64,000 nt of DNA from NCBI GenBank assembly GCA_022315425.1, contig JAIUPT010000029.1, positions 62,001-126,000 of the forward strand, read 5' to 3'. The notes under the pieces were generated by a model, which saw only the letters and a list, made by a program, of their open reading frames with translations, was not told the origin of the DNA and did not search any database. This DNA is from Pseudevernia furfuracea. Lineage: Eukaryota > Ascomycota > Lecanoromycetes > Lecanorales > Parmeliaceae. The stretch's first letter is position 1; the number at the start of each line of letters is the position of its first letter. Shown here piece by piece: positions 11,310 to 22,080 of this stretch. A program made the translations under genes and the position numbers.

Positions 11310-11475
11310 GCCCAATCAGTCCAATCAGTTCCAATCAGTCCAGTCACTCCAGTCCAATCAGTTCAATCAGTCCCAATCAGTCCAGTCCAATCAGTTCAAT
11401 CAGTCCCAATCAGTCCCAATCAGTCCAGTCACTCCAGTCCAATCAGTTCAATCAGTCCAATCAGTCCCAATCACT
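11310..11475. repeat. AATCAGTCC-type tandem array with 85-bp higher-order period
   Basis: Units of 7-10 bp built on CAATCAGTCC / CAATCAGTTC follow one another. A longer block that starts CAGTCACTCC and runs into AGTCCAATCAGTTC occurs at 11341 and again at 11426, giving a second-level period of 85 bp. Confidence 0.8.
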
Positions 11476-11711
11476 CCAATCAGCCCAACTCATAGACAAG
11501 CACCCCTTCTTCCTTCTTCCTCCTTCCTCCATCCCACATCCACCACATCCCCCACATCCCCCACATCTCCACCCGCCCCGCTCGGGTATTGAATAGGAGC
11601 CAGCTGCACTTTTCTCTCACCTCGTGGTCTACTCTAGGGTTGGGTTGTTGTGCTGTTGCTTTGTTGGTTGGGTTGTTGTGCTGCTGCGAGGGTAGGGTAG
11701 GAGGGAGGGAG

Positions 11712-11823
11712 GATAAAAGGGTAGGAGGGTAGGAGGGTAGGAGGATAGAAGGGTAGGAGGGTAGGAGGATAGGAGGGTAGGAGGATAGGAGGATAGGAGG
11801 ATAAAAGGGTTGGAGAATAGAAG
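11712..11823. repeat. Fourteen 8-bp units G(G/A)TAGGAG
   Basis: Fourteen units stay in perfect 8-bp register. Most are GGTAGGAG or GATAGGAG, with four changed units (for example GATAAAAG at each side). The stretches GGAGGGTAGG repeated on the plus strand could form G-quadruplex structures. Confidence 0.85.
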
Positions 11824-12691
11824 GCGGTGAGGAGAGGCGAGGGAGATTGTGAGAGGAGTTGGGTAGGGTAGGGAATGAGGATAGTAGAATGGGATGGAAG
11901 GGATGCCTGTTCAGGCCTCTATCTCTCTCTCTACCTTACCGTTGAGAGATTGACTGAGTGACGGTGAGTAAGGTAGGGTTGGGACGGGATGATGGGACGG
12001 GATGGGCTGGTTGTTGTTTTGACGGTGGGTTACGGTAGGTGGGGTAGTCAGCTGTTTGGAGGAGGGAGGAAAGGCTTGGGGGAAGGATGGGGGTAATGAG
12101 AATACTGACTGATAGGGGCAGGGAGCAGGGGAGGGTTTTGGGTTTGTGTGAGCGGGATGGGGAGGATGATATGGTCTCAGTTTATACCTTTCTTGTTTTT
12201 TTTTTCTTTTTTCTCTTTTCGTCAAACGAACATATAAGTAGAGCACACGATAATGACGCAGAGGTTCGGGCTGTTTCGGTGATTGGTTTAAGAAGATGGA
12301 TTGTGGGAACACTAGGTAGTAGAAAAAAGTGTCTTCGAATGATAAGTAGATGGAAAAAAGGATTGAATAATAAACTCTTAGTTGTCCCCGGCGGGAGGTT
12401 CTTTACCTATCTTCCGATAAGATTACAAACAGAGTGCACTATGATATGGTGTTGTCAGCGCCAAGCACCCACCGCTTTCTGCACACCCTAATCAATCGTG
12501 AATAATCCGTCCAACCCACGCTATTATTATTGATCGAAAGTATTGAAATATTTTCTGGTCAGGTAGCTATCCACCAATTAGGTATGTGTCGGACGGGCCC
12601 GCCGTTGGCTTACTGCTGACTGAGCGTCCGCCCTGCTGCACGACCTGCATTAGCAGCTGTCTGGAAACACCACATCGGGACAACAGGCAAC

Positions 12692-12698
12692 TATAAAG
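12692..12698 (+). promoter_or_regulatory. TATA box of the P450 gene
   Basis: TATAAAG stands about 60 bp upstream of the P450 start codon, in a plausible position for a short 5' leader. Confidence 0.5.
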
Positions 12699-12751
12699 GT
12701 CTACGCCGTCCAGCCTGCTTCTGGTCCTGAATCATTTGTCACCGGATCACA

Positions 12752-14542
12752 ATGGTTAGTATACCAGTTCTTGGCGACATGGGCTTGGTGCAGCTTGTTG
12801 CCTATGGGCTGGCTCTACCCGTGTTGTTCATCTTCATACGACAGCGTTATTTCTCTGTCATCAGCGACATACCCGGTCCCTTCCTGGGTACCTTTGGCAC
12901 TTGCTTCCAGCTCTGGGAGATATATCGGGGCCGTATCAACGAGAAACTCGCACAGCTGCACCGACAACATGGTATAACAGCACCTTTTCTAGACGGTCAG
13001 TCACACAGCTGATGATGCCGTCAGGACCCTGTATACGCATCAGTTACAACGAAGTCAGCGTCAACCACCCGGACGCTATTCAGATCCTCGCAGCTCCCCT
13101 CTGGAAATCCGACTGGTACAAGCTCTTCGCCGTACCCAACAGCAACTACAATAGCCTGATGTCCGAGTGCGACCCGAAGGAATATGCAGCAATGCGCAGC
13201 AACATTGCATCTGGGTATTCGGGCTCGAGCGTCATCAAAAGCGAACCGTTCATGGACAAAACGATTCAACTGTTCGAACAACGTCTCGAGGAGCTCAGCC
13301 AGAAGAAGAACAAGAAGGAGCCTTTCGAACTCGGCCTCTGGCTCCACTTCCTCACCTGGGATGTCATGGGCGAAGTGATGTTTTCCGCGCGGTTCGGCTT
13401 CCTCGACCAGGGCAAAGACATCGGGAACTCGATCAAGAACAACTTCGGGCTGGCCGTCTACGTGACATCGACCGCGTACGCGCAGTGGCTGCATGCCCTA
13501 CTGCTTGGCAATCCGATACTGCGCTGGCTCGATTTCCAACCGAAAGAACACACCTTCAACACGACGCTGAAGGCCGTAGCTGCGCGCAAGAAGGATGCCG
13601 AAGCCAGAGTGGACATGATGGAGCAATGGATGGGACAGCAGGCGCGACATCCCGATCGCATGACGGAGAAAGATGTCCTGTGCGCCGCTATCAGTACTCT
13701 AGGTGCAGGTGGCGAAACGACGGGCTCGGTACTGCAAGCTTTCTTTTACTTTTTACTGAAAGAGGATCCCGTCCACCTGCGACGCCTGCGAAAAGAAATC
13801 CACACCGCTAGCGCGGCAGGACTCCTGTCTCCGGTGGTCTCGAACGCTGAGGCGCTGAGGTTGCCGTACCTTCAAGCTTGCGTAGGCTCCATAATTTTTT
13901 ATTTTTTTTGTTTTTCATCTGGACGTCCTTACTGGTTAGCTGATTTCCAACAGATCAAAGAGTCCCTCCGTCTGTACCCCGGCGTGCCGTGGAATTTGCC
14001 ACGTGTGGTTCCCAAAGAGGGTCTCACCGTCGCAGGGCATCACTTCACTCATGGCGTATGTAATAGTCTTTCGAAAAGGACCGCAGCCGCCGCAGCTAAC
14101 GAATCACAGACCATCCTAAGCGTCAACCCCTGGCTCATCCACCGCAACCGAGAATGTTTCGGCAAAGACGCCGACAACTACAACCCCGAGCGCTGGCTCC
14201 GTGATGCTGCGGCCGTGAAGCAAACGGAAAAGTTCTGGATACCCGTATGTCCTCGACCTCCTCTCTCTCCGCTTCCAGCCCCAGCTCTACGACTCAAAAC
14301 ATAGAGATCGTTCTGACAAAAGACTCCAGTTCGGTCTCGGCTACAACGCCTGTCCGGGCCGCAACGTTGCGACCATAGAGCTGAACAAGATCACAGCGAC
14401 GCTGATACGCGACTTTGATATCCGTCTGCAGGATCCAAAGAGGGAATGGAAGTATCACGACTTGTTCGTGACTTCGCAGAGTGGCTGGCCTGTGTACGTG
14501 GAGAGGAGAAAGGAGAGGAGAGAGGAGAGGGGAGGGGAATGA
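12752..14542 (+). CDS. Cytochrome P450, pisatin demethylase-like
   Basis: Spliced model: 12752-12971, 13025-13881, 13954-14055, 14110-14244, 14330-14542. The four introns are 53, 72, 54 and 85 nt with GT-AG ends and consistent phases, giving 508 residues. An N-terminal hydrophobic helix (about residues 10-27) should anchor it in the ER. The I-helix oxygen motif AGGETT is at 301-306, ExxR at 362-365, NPERW at 418-422, and the haem loop FGLGYNACPGR at 439-449 with Cys446 as iron ligand. All the usual catalytic marks are present, so the enzyme should be active with an NADPH-P450 reductase. The N-terminal half is of the pisatin demethylase/benzoate hydroxylase type, which hydroxylate or O-demethylate aromatics; the true substrate is unknown. 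The tail after the last beta strand is an Arg/Glu-rich run (RRKERREERGGE) that may be recent slippage. Confidence 0.9.
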
Positions 14543-15923
14543 GGAGAGGGTGAGAGCTTAACAGGATCTGACTAACTCTGACCACATTCATTAGCGCATC
14601 AGGGCCGCTTGGGGAAAACGGCTACTCTATCTGCTTGAAGAAAATGATCGGGGGGGGGGGCTGGCTTTGTGGATTGATTCGGTTTTGCTCTGGACTTGAT
14701 ATTTGAAGTCGGCTTGTTGCTAGAGTACGCAGCCAACACTTTCATGTCAAGTCACAGCCAACGCGAAAGATTGTTCGACAATTGAATCAAAAGGGGTTAA
14801 AGGTCATTTCCCCGCAAACCTCTTACTTACTTTACTGTAGCTGCGGGAATCATCTGTTCCCGCCAATGGTTTTGAAATCAACGGTAGCTAACTTAGCTTC
14901 CGTATTAAAATACTGTTTTTGCCCTGCCCCGCTTTCTGACATTTGACCTTCGAATGTCATGTCTTCCTCTATGAGAGTAGGTATCAGCTCTGGAGTATGC
15001 TCAGAAGTACCTGACTCGATCGCCTCATCTGTACTGTCACAACTGGTTTAGCATTCCCCACGAATTGAGGAATTATGGCGGCTACTCGCACTCTTTCGCT
15101 CGTCGTTCGTGGCCGATGGTCATTGGAGCCTTTCCCAAGGAGCCAGCCTCAACCAATGGACCGACTGACCTATGGAGATAGGTACGAGATACCGCGAAGA
15201 TCAATGCACTCTTACTTCTTCGGATATTTTATCATACAACGGGACGATCTTCGCCAAGTCCTAGAACATCAACCCCACTTCCCCAGGATTTGAGACGTTG
15301 GATCCAATGCGGGGAAGTGTTTTCTAAACCTATCATTCGTGCGGCATCCTCGTCCGCCTTCGAATGCCATGCATAGCTATGCATATGCTGTTACCTAGCC
15401 GAGTCTATCGTGGTAATAACTTGCGAGGCCTCCCACGTTGCTAGTATAGACTTCTTTCCCTCCACTGCCAATCCCATGCTTTTCTTCATTGGCCAGTGGC
15501 TGACAGACTTACAAAGCCCCCAGCCGTCCTTCTCTGAGCATGTTCAGCGTTCTGGAGTCGGGCCTGCCTTAGCGGTTTTGGAACCATGCTAGCCTCGCAG
15601 CACTTGCACACTTCCTGCTATACTCGGACATGGTCTGCTTGGACGCGGAGAACCCCGCCTGGTCGAGTTCCAACTTTACCAGGTGCGTTCCTTTGAAACG
15701 TACGATGACCGGCCAAGCTGACGAGGCTTCGCGGGGTTGGCCAGAGCTTATGCAAGATGCTCATCTTTCCACAACTCCATACGGCCGAAGGTGGGGCTTC
15801 TCCACATTGGAGAGTACCATTTATGATGCTCCTTTCCACACTTACTGTTTCCCTAAACAACAAAGGAGGACAATTCCATCCATTGAGCCCTTTCAAAGTC
15901 ATCGTTGAACACCCTCACCCATC
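14543..15923. other. Intergenic / oxidase promoter region
   Basis: Short open frames at 15075-15293 and 15630-15908 show no family signature. The stretch probably holds the 3' end of the P450 transcript and a long promoter for the alcohol oxidase gene. A short poly-G run lies near 14651. Confidence 0.5.
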
Positions 15924-18334
15924 ATGACGATTCCAGATGAGGTCGACATTATCGTGGCCGGAGGTAAGATCAGTGCAGCCAATGGCAGGACGCGAATAAG
16001 GGCTAATGATGTCTATAGGAGGCTCCTGCGGCTGTGTCGTTGCGGGTCGACTGGCCGCCCTCGACAGGAACCTCAAAGTCTTGTTGATTGAGGGCGGAGA
16101 GAACAACCTCAACAACCCATGGGTTCCCATGTACGCTTTCTCGGAGCGTTTGCATACGGGGCGTGACTGATCCGTTTAGGCCTGGTATATACCCTAAGAA
16201 CATGAAGCTCGACTCTAAGACAGCTTCTTTCTACCACTCAAGACCTTCCAAGTGGTTGGGTGGACGTAGGGCAATTGTCCCATGTGCCAACATCCTCGGT
16301 GGCGGATCTAGTATCAACTTCGTAGGTTGTCTCAGATATTAGCTGAGCGGCCTGTGCTAATTTAAGCACAGATGATGTACACACGAGCTAGTGCCTCAGA
16401 CTATGATGACTTCCAGGCCGAGGGATGGAAGACTAAGGAACTCATCCCACTGATGAGAAAGCATGAGACATACCAGCGTTCCTGCAACAATCGTGACATA
16501 CATGGGTTTGAGGGTCCTATCAAGGTCTCGTTTGGCAACTATACATACCCAATTGCGTGGGACTTTCTTCGTGCCACTGAATCCCAGGGTATTCCCACCA
16601 CCGACGATTTGGAGGATCTGACAACCGGTCACGGTGGTGAGCATTGGCTCAAATGGATCAACAGGGATACGGGCCGTCGTTCAGACTCAGCCCATGGATA
16701 CATCCATTCGAACATGAGGTAAGCCCGGCCATTGCTCATGCCAAGCAGTTCGCTGACTGAAAAGAATAGGAACCATGACAATCTCTACCTCATGTGCAAC
16801 ACCAAGATCGACCGAGTCATTCTCGAGAATGGCCGTGCCACAGCGATCCGCACTGTGCCCATGAAGCCACTTGATGCAAACCAGCTACAGGAAAAAGTGA
16901 TCAAAGCCCGCAAGCAGATTGTCATCTCCTGCGGCACTCTCAGCACGCCACTCGTGCTTCAGAGATCTGGCATTGGGGACCCCCAGAAACTCCAGAAAGC
17001 CGGCGTAAAATGCCAAGTTGACTTGCCCGGCGTTGGTCTCAACTTCCAAGACCATTATCTTACCTTCTCGGCCTACCGTGCCAAGCCTGACACCGAAAGC
17101 TTTGATGACTTCATCAGGGGCGATCCTGAGGTTCAGAAGAAGGTGTACGACCAGTGGCAGCTTAATGGCACCGGTCCACTTGCCACCAATGGGATCGAAG
17201 CTGGCGTTAAGGTCAGGCCTACCGAGGAAGAGCTGTCCCAGGACTACATGAAAGAATTCCGTCCCGGCTGGGACAGCTACTTTAAGCAGAAGCCTGACAA
17301 GCCTGTCATGCATTACTCCGTCATCTCTGGGTAAGTCTATCCTTCCCCCCACTGCAACAGCCGGATAGCCTCAAGCTAAGTCAATGCAGCTTCTTCGGAG
17401 ATCATATGCTCATGCCGCAGGGCAAATTCTTCTCCATGTTCCACTTCTTGGAATACCCCTTCTCGCGCGGTAGCACGCACATCATCTCGCCTGATCCATA
17501 CGAAGCTCCAGACTTCGACGCCGGGTTCATGAACGATGAGCGTGATATGGCACCCATGGTCTGGGGCTACATCAAGTCCCGAGAGACCGCTCGTCGTATG
17601 GATGCGTATGCTGGAGAAGTCACTGATAAGCATCCGTAAGTCATCGCTCGCCTCTCTTCTTCTCACCCACGCTTTGCTAAATGCTGACTCGTACCATAGA
17701 TTCTTCGGCTACGACTCCCCCGCCCGCTCGGAAGATTTGAATCTCCAAGACACCAAGGCTTACGGCGGCCCCAACCACCTCTCAGCAGGCATCCAGCACG
17801 GTAGCTGGTCCATCCACACCAAGCCTGGCAAACCGCCAAAGGACAGCTTCGTCACAAGCAGCCAGACGGCCAACATGAGAGAAGATCTTAAGTACACGAA
17901 GGAAGATATTGCGGCGGTTGAAGAGTGGGTTAAGCGCCACGTGGAGACTACTTGGCACAGTAAGCCTCCCTCCCCTTTCTATACCTGGCCCATCCCCCAT
18001 CCCCCATCCCCCAATTCCAACACCCAAGCTAATCACCATGGCACCAGGTCTCGGCACATGCTCCATGGCCCCCCGCGAAGGCAACTCCATCGTCAAACAC
18101 GGCGTCCTGGACGAACGCCTCAACGTGCACGGCGTCAAAGGTCTCAAATGCGCCGATTTATCAATCTGCCCGGACAACGTCGGCTGCAACACCTACAGCA
18201 CGGCTCTGCTGATTGGCGAGAAAGCTGCCATGCTTATCGCGGAGGATCTGGGGTACAGTGGAGACGCGTTGAAGATGGAAGTGCCGGTGTGGCACAATGG
18301 GACGTATGAGACTACGGGGAGGGCGAGACTTTGA
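15924..18334 (+). CDS. Alcohol (methanol) oxidase, GMC family, peroxisomal
   Basis: Eight exons: 15924-15963, 16019-16130, 16180-16321, 16372-16718, 16770-17330, 17390-17635, 17700-17959, 18048-18334. The seven GT-AG introns are 49-88 nt and all phases agree, giving 664 residues, about the length of yeast methanol oxidase (663). The protein starts with the FAD-binding dinucleotide fold (VAGGGSCG, residues 11-18) and keeps blocks such as NPWV..PGIYPKNMKLDSK, GGGSSINFMMYTR and CPDNVGCNTY. The GMC catalytic pair fits His569 (TTWHSLG) and Asn617 (GCNTY). The family oxidises short primary alcohols, chiefly methanol, to the aldehyde with release of H2O2 in peroxisomes. The protein ends in Ala-Arg-Leu, a type 1 peroxisomal signal variant. 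In moulds such enzymes act on methanol freed from pectin or lignin; whether that is so here is inference. Confidence 0.93.
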
Positions 18335-19006
18335 TCCTGGTACAAGACACAGCTGAGGGTTGTGATGGAGGAAATTTGAGACATGAGGCTTTGTTATTTT
18401 TTGGGGGGGGGGAGGTCGTTGATTGCTTGAGGATGGAAATAACGTTTGATTGTTTTTGCGTCGGAAATGCCAAGCCTGAAACACTACTTGTATATTTCAA
18501 AACTAACGTATGTAAGGGGAATTCCAAAAGAGGAAGAGAGTTGGAGCAGAGTATTATGTGCTTAAGGACGGATATGATGTGAAAGGCAGCAAGTGGGATG
18601 GTTTGAAATATTTTTCTTGATATTTCGCCAGAGGACGCCTTATCAGAATAGGATCTAGCGTTATAGGGTTAGGGTTATCCGTAAGGTACCTTAGGTACCT
18701 TATCTTCCGTAATAGTAGCTCGGTATGTAGGTCTTGTAGGGCCAAGCACGGCAGGATCAATCATTTCACGCATTGCTTATAGCCGTACACTTCGCGAGCG
18801 TCAATCTCGAATGCGAATGCGAATGCGAATGCGAATGCGCTCCATGGTTAGACCGGCTGACGACCTACAGTCTGTCTGCACTTGCGAGCTCTATACAAAT
18901 CAAATCCTCTTCCTCCAAAGCTTGAAATTCTTGAAATTCTTGACCCTCTCGCCTTGTTTCCCAGGCCCAGATTGATCCCTCCTCTGAGTGCAAAATCACA
19001 TTGAAA
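18335..19006. other. Intergenic stretch with GCGAAT repeat
   Basis: No gene was recognised. A hexanucleotide run of about five GCGAAT units covers 18807-18839. A two-unit TTAGGG-like string near 18664-18677 is too short to call telomeric. Confidence 0.5.
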
Positions 19007-20774
19007 ATGTTCCTCACCCAAGCAGGCTTCGGCTTTTTTCTCACCTTCTCGGCCTTGTCTGGAGCCTACCAAATCCCATGGACTGCTCCGAATGCTTCCC
19101 CGTTCACCCCAGACTTCGATAAGCTCGTCGCAGATACCCTGGCCCACTGGCACACACCAGGCATCTCAATCGCTGTGGTAGATGGCGACAAGACCTTCAG
19201 CAAAGTATACTCATGAATGGCATAGGCAATAGGCCAGCTAAACTGTACAGGGTTACGGCATCGCGACCTTTCCTGACGAGGAGGTCACACCTTCAACTCT
19301 CTTCTACACCGGCTCTACCACAAAATCCTACACCGCAGCAGCCGTTTCTCTCCTCATCGATGACACTGTCAATTCCAGCGACCCTCTGACGTGGCAGACT
19401 CCGCTTTCCTCCCTCATTCGCGAAGACTTTGTTTTGCCGGACGAGTGGGCTACCTCCCACATCACCCTCGAGGATGCACTTTCCCATCGAACTGGTATGC
19501 CTCGCCATGACCTGAGCTGGGACGGTCTGAATACTACAATTCGAGATACGGTACGAAAGCTTCGTCATCTGCAGATGACAGCTGAGCCACGCACAAAATG
19601 GCAGTACTGCAACCTGATGTACATCACTATTACACACTTCATTGAGACTTATACTGGCAATTGGCTGGGTAACATTCTCCGGGAACGCATATGGGAACCT
19701 CTGGGCATGAACAGTACCTACTTTTCGTTATCAGATGCTAGAGCAGCTACGTATGCCGGCAATGCTTCCCTAGCCCGAGGGTATATATGGCTTAATCGAA
19801 CCCAAGAGTATCGCAGCGTATCTTACATGGATTCAAAAGCTGTCTCTGGGGCTGGTGCAATAATCTCCAATGTACTGGACTACGCCAAGTGGCTACGGTT
19901 TATGATGACCATGGCTGCTCCGCTCTCCCAGGCTGCCCATAACTCTCTGCGCTTTCCGCGGATCAATCTACCTCCCCTTGTTGTCAACCACACAGGATTC
20001 ACAGGAGTAGATGGATATGCGTTGGGCTGGATAATTAGCAACTATCGTGGAGAGGTTATGATATGGCACCCTGGTGGTCTCGAGGGTTTCGCAACCGTGA
20101 TGGCTTACCTACCGCGAAGACAGTGGGGTTTTGCTATTATGGCCAACAGTGGACAAGGTGGCAAAACCGTTCACGAGACGCTGTCTTACAAATTGCTTGA
20201 CGATCTGCTTAGGACCCCGCAAAGTGAGCGGCTCCCATGGAGTGCTGTCGTCGATCGGATTCTCCAACAAGCAATGGAGGCTCTCAAGGATCCCACGAAG
20301 CAACTATATCCGGATGCACCTCTGGGAGATAAGGCTATACCGTTAACTCTGCCTTTGAGTCATTACTGTGGGGTGCGACCCTTTACACATCCTAAAAGTA
20401 TACGGTGAGGGAAACTAATATGCCATTAGATATATACGCACCCTGCCTATCTCAATTTCACACTCGTCACCGAACCTAATCTGGATCCGATACTGCATAT
20501 CGGAGAGGCGAACCCTAAGGGAATACTCCACATTGTGTTATATACAGTGAATGGGCCGATCTCAATCCAGTTTACGCACATCAGCGGCGAAAATTTTGTG
20601 ATATATGTCCGATCCTCCGAAGAGACAAGGCAGCCAGGCGACTACGAACCTATGCGTGACATAGTCTCAAAAGCCGAGTTTCGGCTTGGTGTAGATGGGA
20701 AGGTGAAAGAGCTAGGATTGCTGCTGGAGGAGGAGATGGGTGATGAGAAGATATGGTTTGCAAAGGTCGAATAA
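19007..20774 (+). CDS. Secreted serine hydrolase, class C beta-lactamase-like
   Basis: Spliced model: 19007-19204, 19251-20372, 20430-20774, with introns of 46 and 57 nt in phase 0, 554 residues. The first ATG is used; it opens a signal peptide (about residues 1-20, hydrophobic, ending near SGAYQ). The catalytic tetrad region is present: Ser88-x-x-Lys91 (GSTTK), Tyr185-x-Asn187 (YCN) and a His339-Pro-Gly in place of the KTG box (WHPGG). This is the pattern of the serine beta-lactamase/esterase (LACTB, EstB) family. In fungi these are mostly hydrolases of esters, lactones or small peptides rather than antibiotic resistance enzymes. The C-terminal 120 residues form a separate beta-rich domain (THPAYLNFTLV onward) common in this family. 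Several N-x-S/T sites fit secretion. Confidence 0.87.
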
Positions 20775-21400
20775 TGGGGTGAAGAGAAGTCAATACCTCG
20801 TAAGTCAAAATCTCCTTCGCCCAATTTATCTCGATAGCGTGGTCATGGGGCAATCGGAACGAGGAAGCTTTGAGCGTGCCTGTTTTGGTCGCCGCGTTTC
20901 TAACGTTCGACCTGACGTCATATCGTATTTGCACTTCTCCATATAGAAATGCCGATAGCATATTCTTGGATGTCCATCTCGTGGTTGACTCGTGACACAC
21001 ATTCCAAGGCCCCAGAAAGGTATCCCTTGCACCATCTCAATCGTCATCGAGGGCTCAAAGACGGCATCCGAAACATGAGGACCCTTATCAACGGATCCGC
21101 CCGCTGGAAATTGTGGCGAAGTCGTTGCCAATATCTATGCTAACGAGTCGGGGGGCATCAAGGGAAGTCCAGACCTAAGATGCCCACTTCTTTTGTCTGT
21201 AAAAAGAGCAGATCAACATTCTTCACTTTTGAATGACAGCGACTCGCTGTTAGCCCGAAGCTGCTATGCGAAATCTGCTATAGAAGGGCAATTTGCCACC
21301 AACCAACGGGGGATATATACTGCAATTATACCCGCCAACGGCTTGCTCTCTTCTTCATCGCCACCCAACAATTGCAGCTAACTATTCCATCACCATAAGC
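20775..21400. other. Intergenic stretch before the PhiA-like gene
   Basis: Two minus-strand frames between 20650 and 21131 read partly like protein but in shifting frames and without a proper start codon, so I do not call a gene. A TATA-like string (GATATATAC) near 21312-21320 lies about 80 bp before the next start codon. Confidence 0.4.
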
Positions 21401-22080
21401 ATGTGTTCAGTCTTCCTCCTTACGTTCCTTCCCCTCCTCTGCTCCGATGTGCCTCTTCTCCCCCGTCAATCCAACTCCACCGGTCCATTCGTCCTCCGCG
21501 CCTTTCAACCTGGATCCCCGATCCACCTCTCCAGCGTGAACGCCAACGACGGCCACTTCTGGCTCGGCAAAGCCACCTCCTCAGCCTGTCCCGCGGCACT
21601 AGAGCCAGATTGCCCAACGGGGACTGAGACGGCGCTGGCGGTATCCGTCGCCGGATACGCCAATTTGGTAAGACCGATTCAAAAACCCCCCCCCCGCGCG
21701 GACCTAATTCGCCTTTCTCCGTTCTGACCCCCAAGCGATTACAGTACGCCTCGGTCCCCGCGGGCCAAGACATCTACGTCGCCAAAGACGGCGCGCTCTC
21801 CTTCACCGAAGCTCACGACGAAGAAGGCGTCGGCTCCATCGCCTATCCGAGCGGTTTCTCCTACGACGACAGCGTCGACGCTTGTGCGTCGGCGGGAGCT
21901 TTCACCTTCTCCGGGACGACCTCGAAGGGTTGGCTGGCGTGTCCGGTCGCGGCGAACGGGAATGGGAATGGGCCGTGGCAGGTGTATGCGGACATCAAGC
22001 GGACGAATGCCACGGGGTGTTTGGCGTTCGAGGCGAGGGGGGAGAGGTACGAGGGGGTTGGGGTGTGGCAGTATAATTGA
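21401..22080 (+). CDS. PhiA-like / IgE-binding-type secreted cell-wall protein
   Basis: Spliced model: 21401-21667 and 21745-22080 with a 77-nt phase 0 GT-AG intron, 200 residues. A signal peptide of about 15 residues (SVFLLTFLPLLCS) opens the protein. The body has the marks of the PhiA / IgE-binding family of moulds: GSPIHLSSVNAN..FWLGK near residues 38-58, then Y(A)SVPAGQDIYVAKDGALSFT. PhiA is a wall protein needed for normal phialides and conidia in Aspergillus; members are small, abundant and secreted. The C-terminal half ends in the typical WQVYADI...CLAFEARGERY...VWQYN. Its role here as a wall or conidial protein is by family. Confidence 0.8.

Larger units (their letters stand above)
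10315..12751. other. 2.4 kb gene-free, repeat-filled tract
   Basis: No coding region is supported. From 10315 to about 11085 nothing stands out. From 11093 the DNA is a chain of simple repeats: TACC units (11093-11120), CAACC-rich DNA to about 11230, the AATCAGTCC array, and the G-rich 8-bp array. The last 500 bp before 12752 should be the P450 promoter. Confidence 0.65.

Noticed and set aside
11310..11475. CRISPR-like appearance of regular short repeats
   Set aside because: The units are contiguous without unique spacers and the DNA is from a fungus.
18660..18680. TTAGGG-like sequence
   Set aside because: Only about two units are present, so an interstitial telomere is not supported.
20650..21131. 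Minus-strand protein-like frames
   Set aside because: They need a frame change and have no ATG or splice sites; they also overlap the end of the hydrolase gene.
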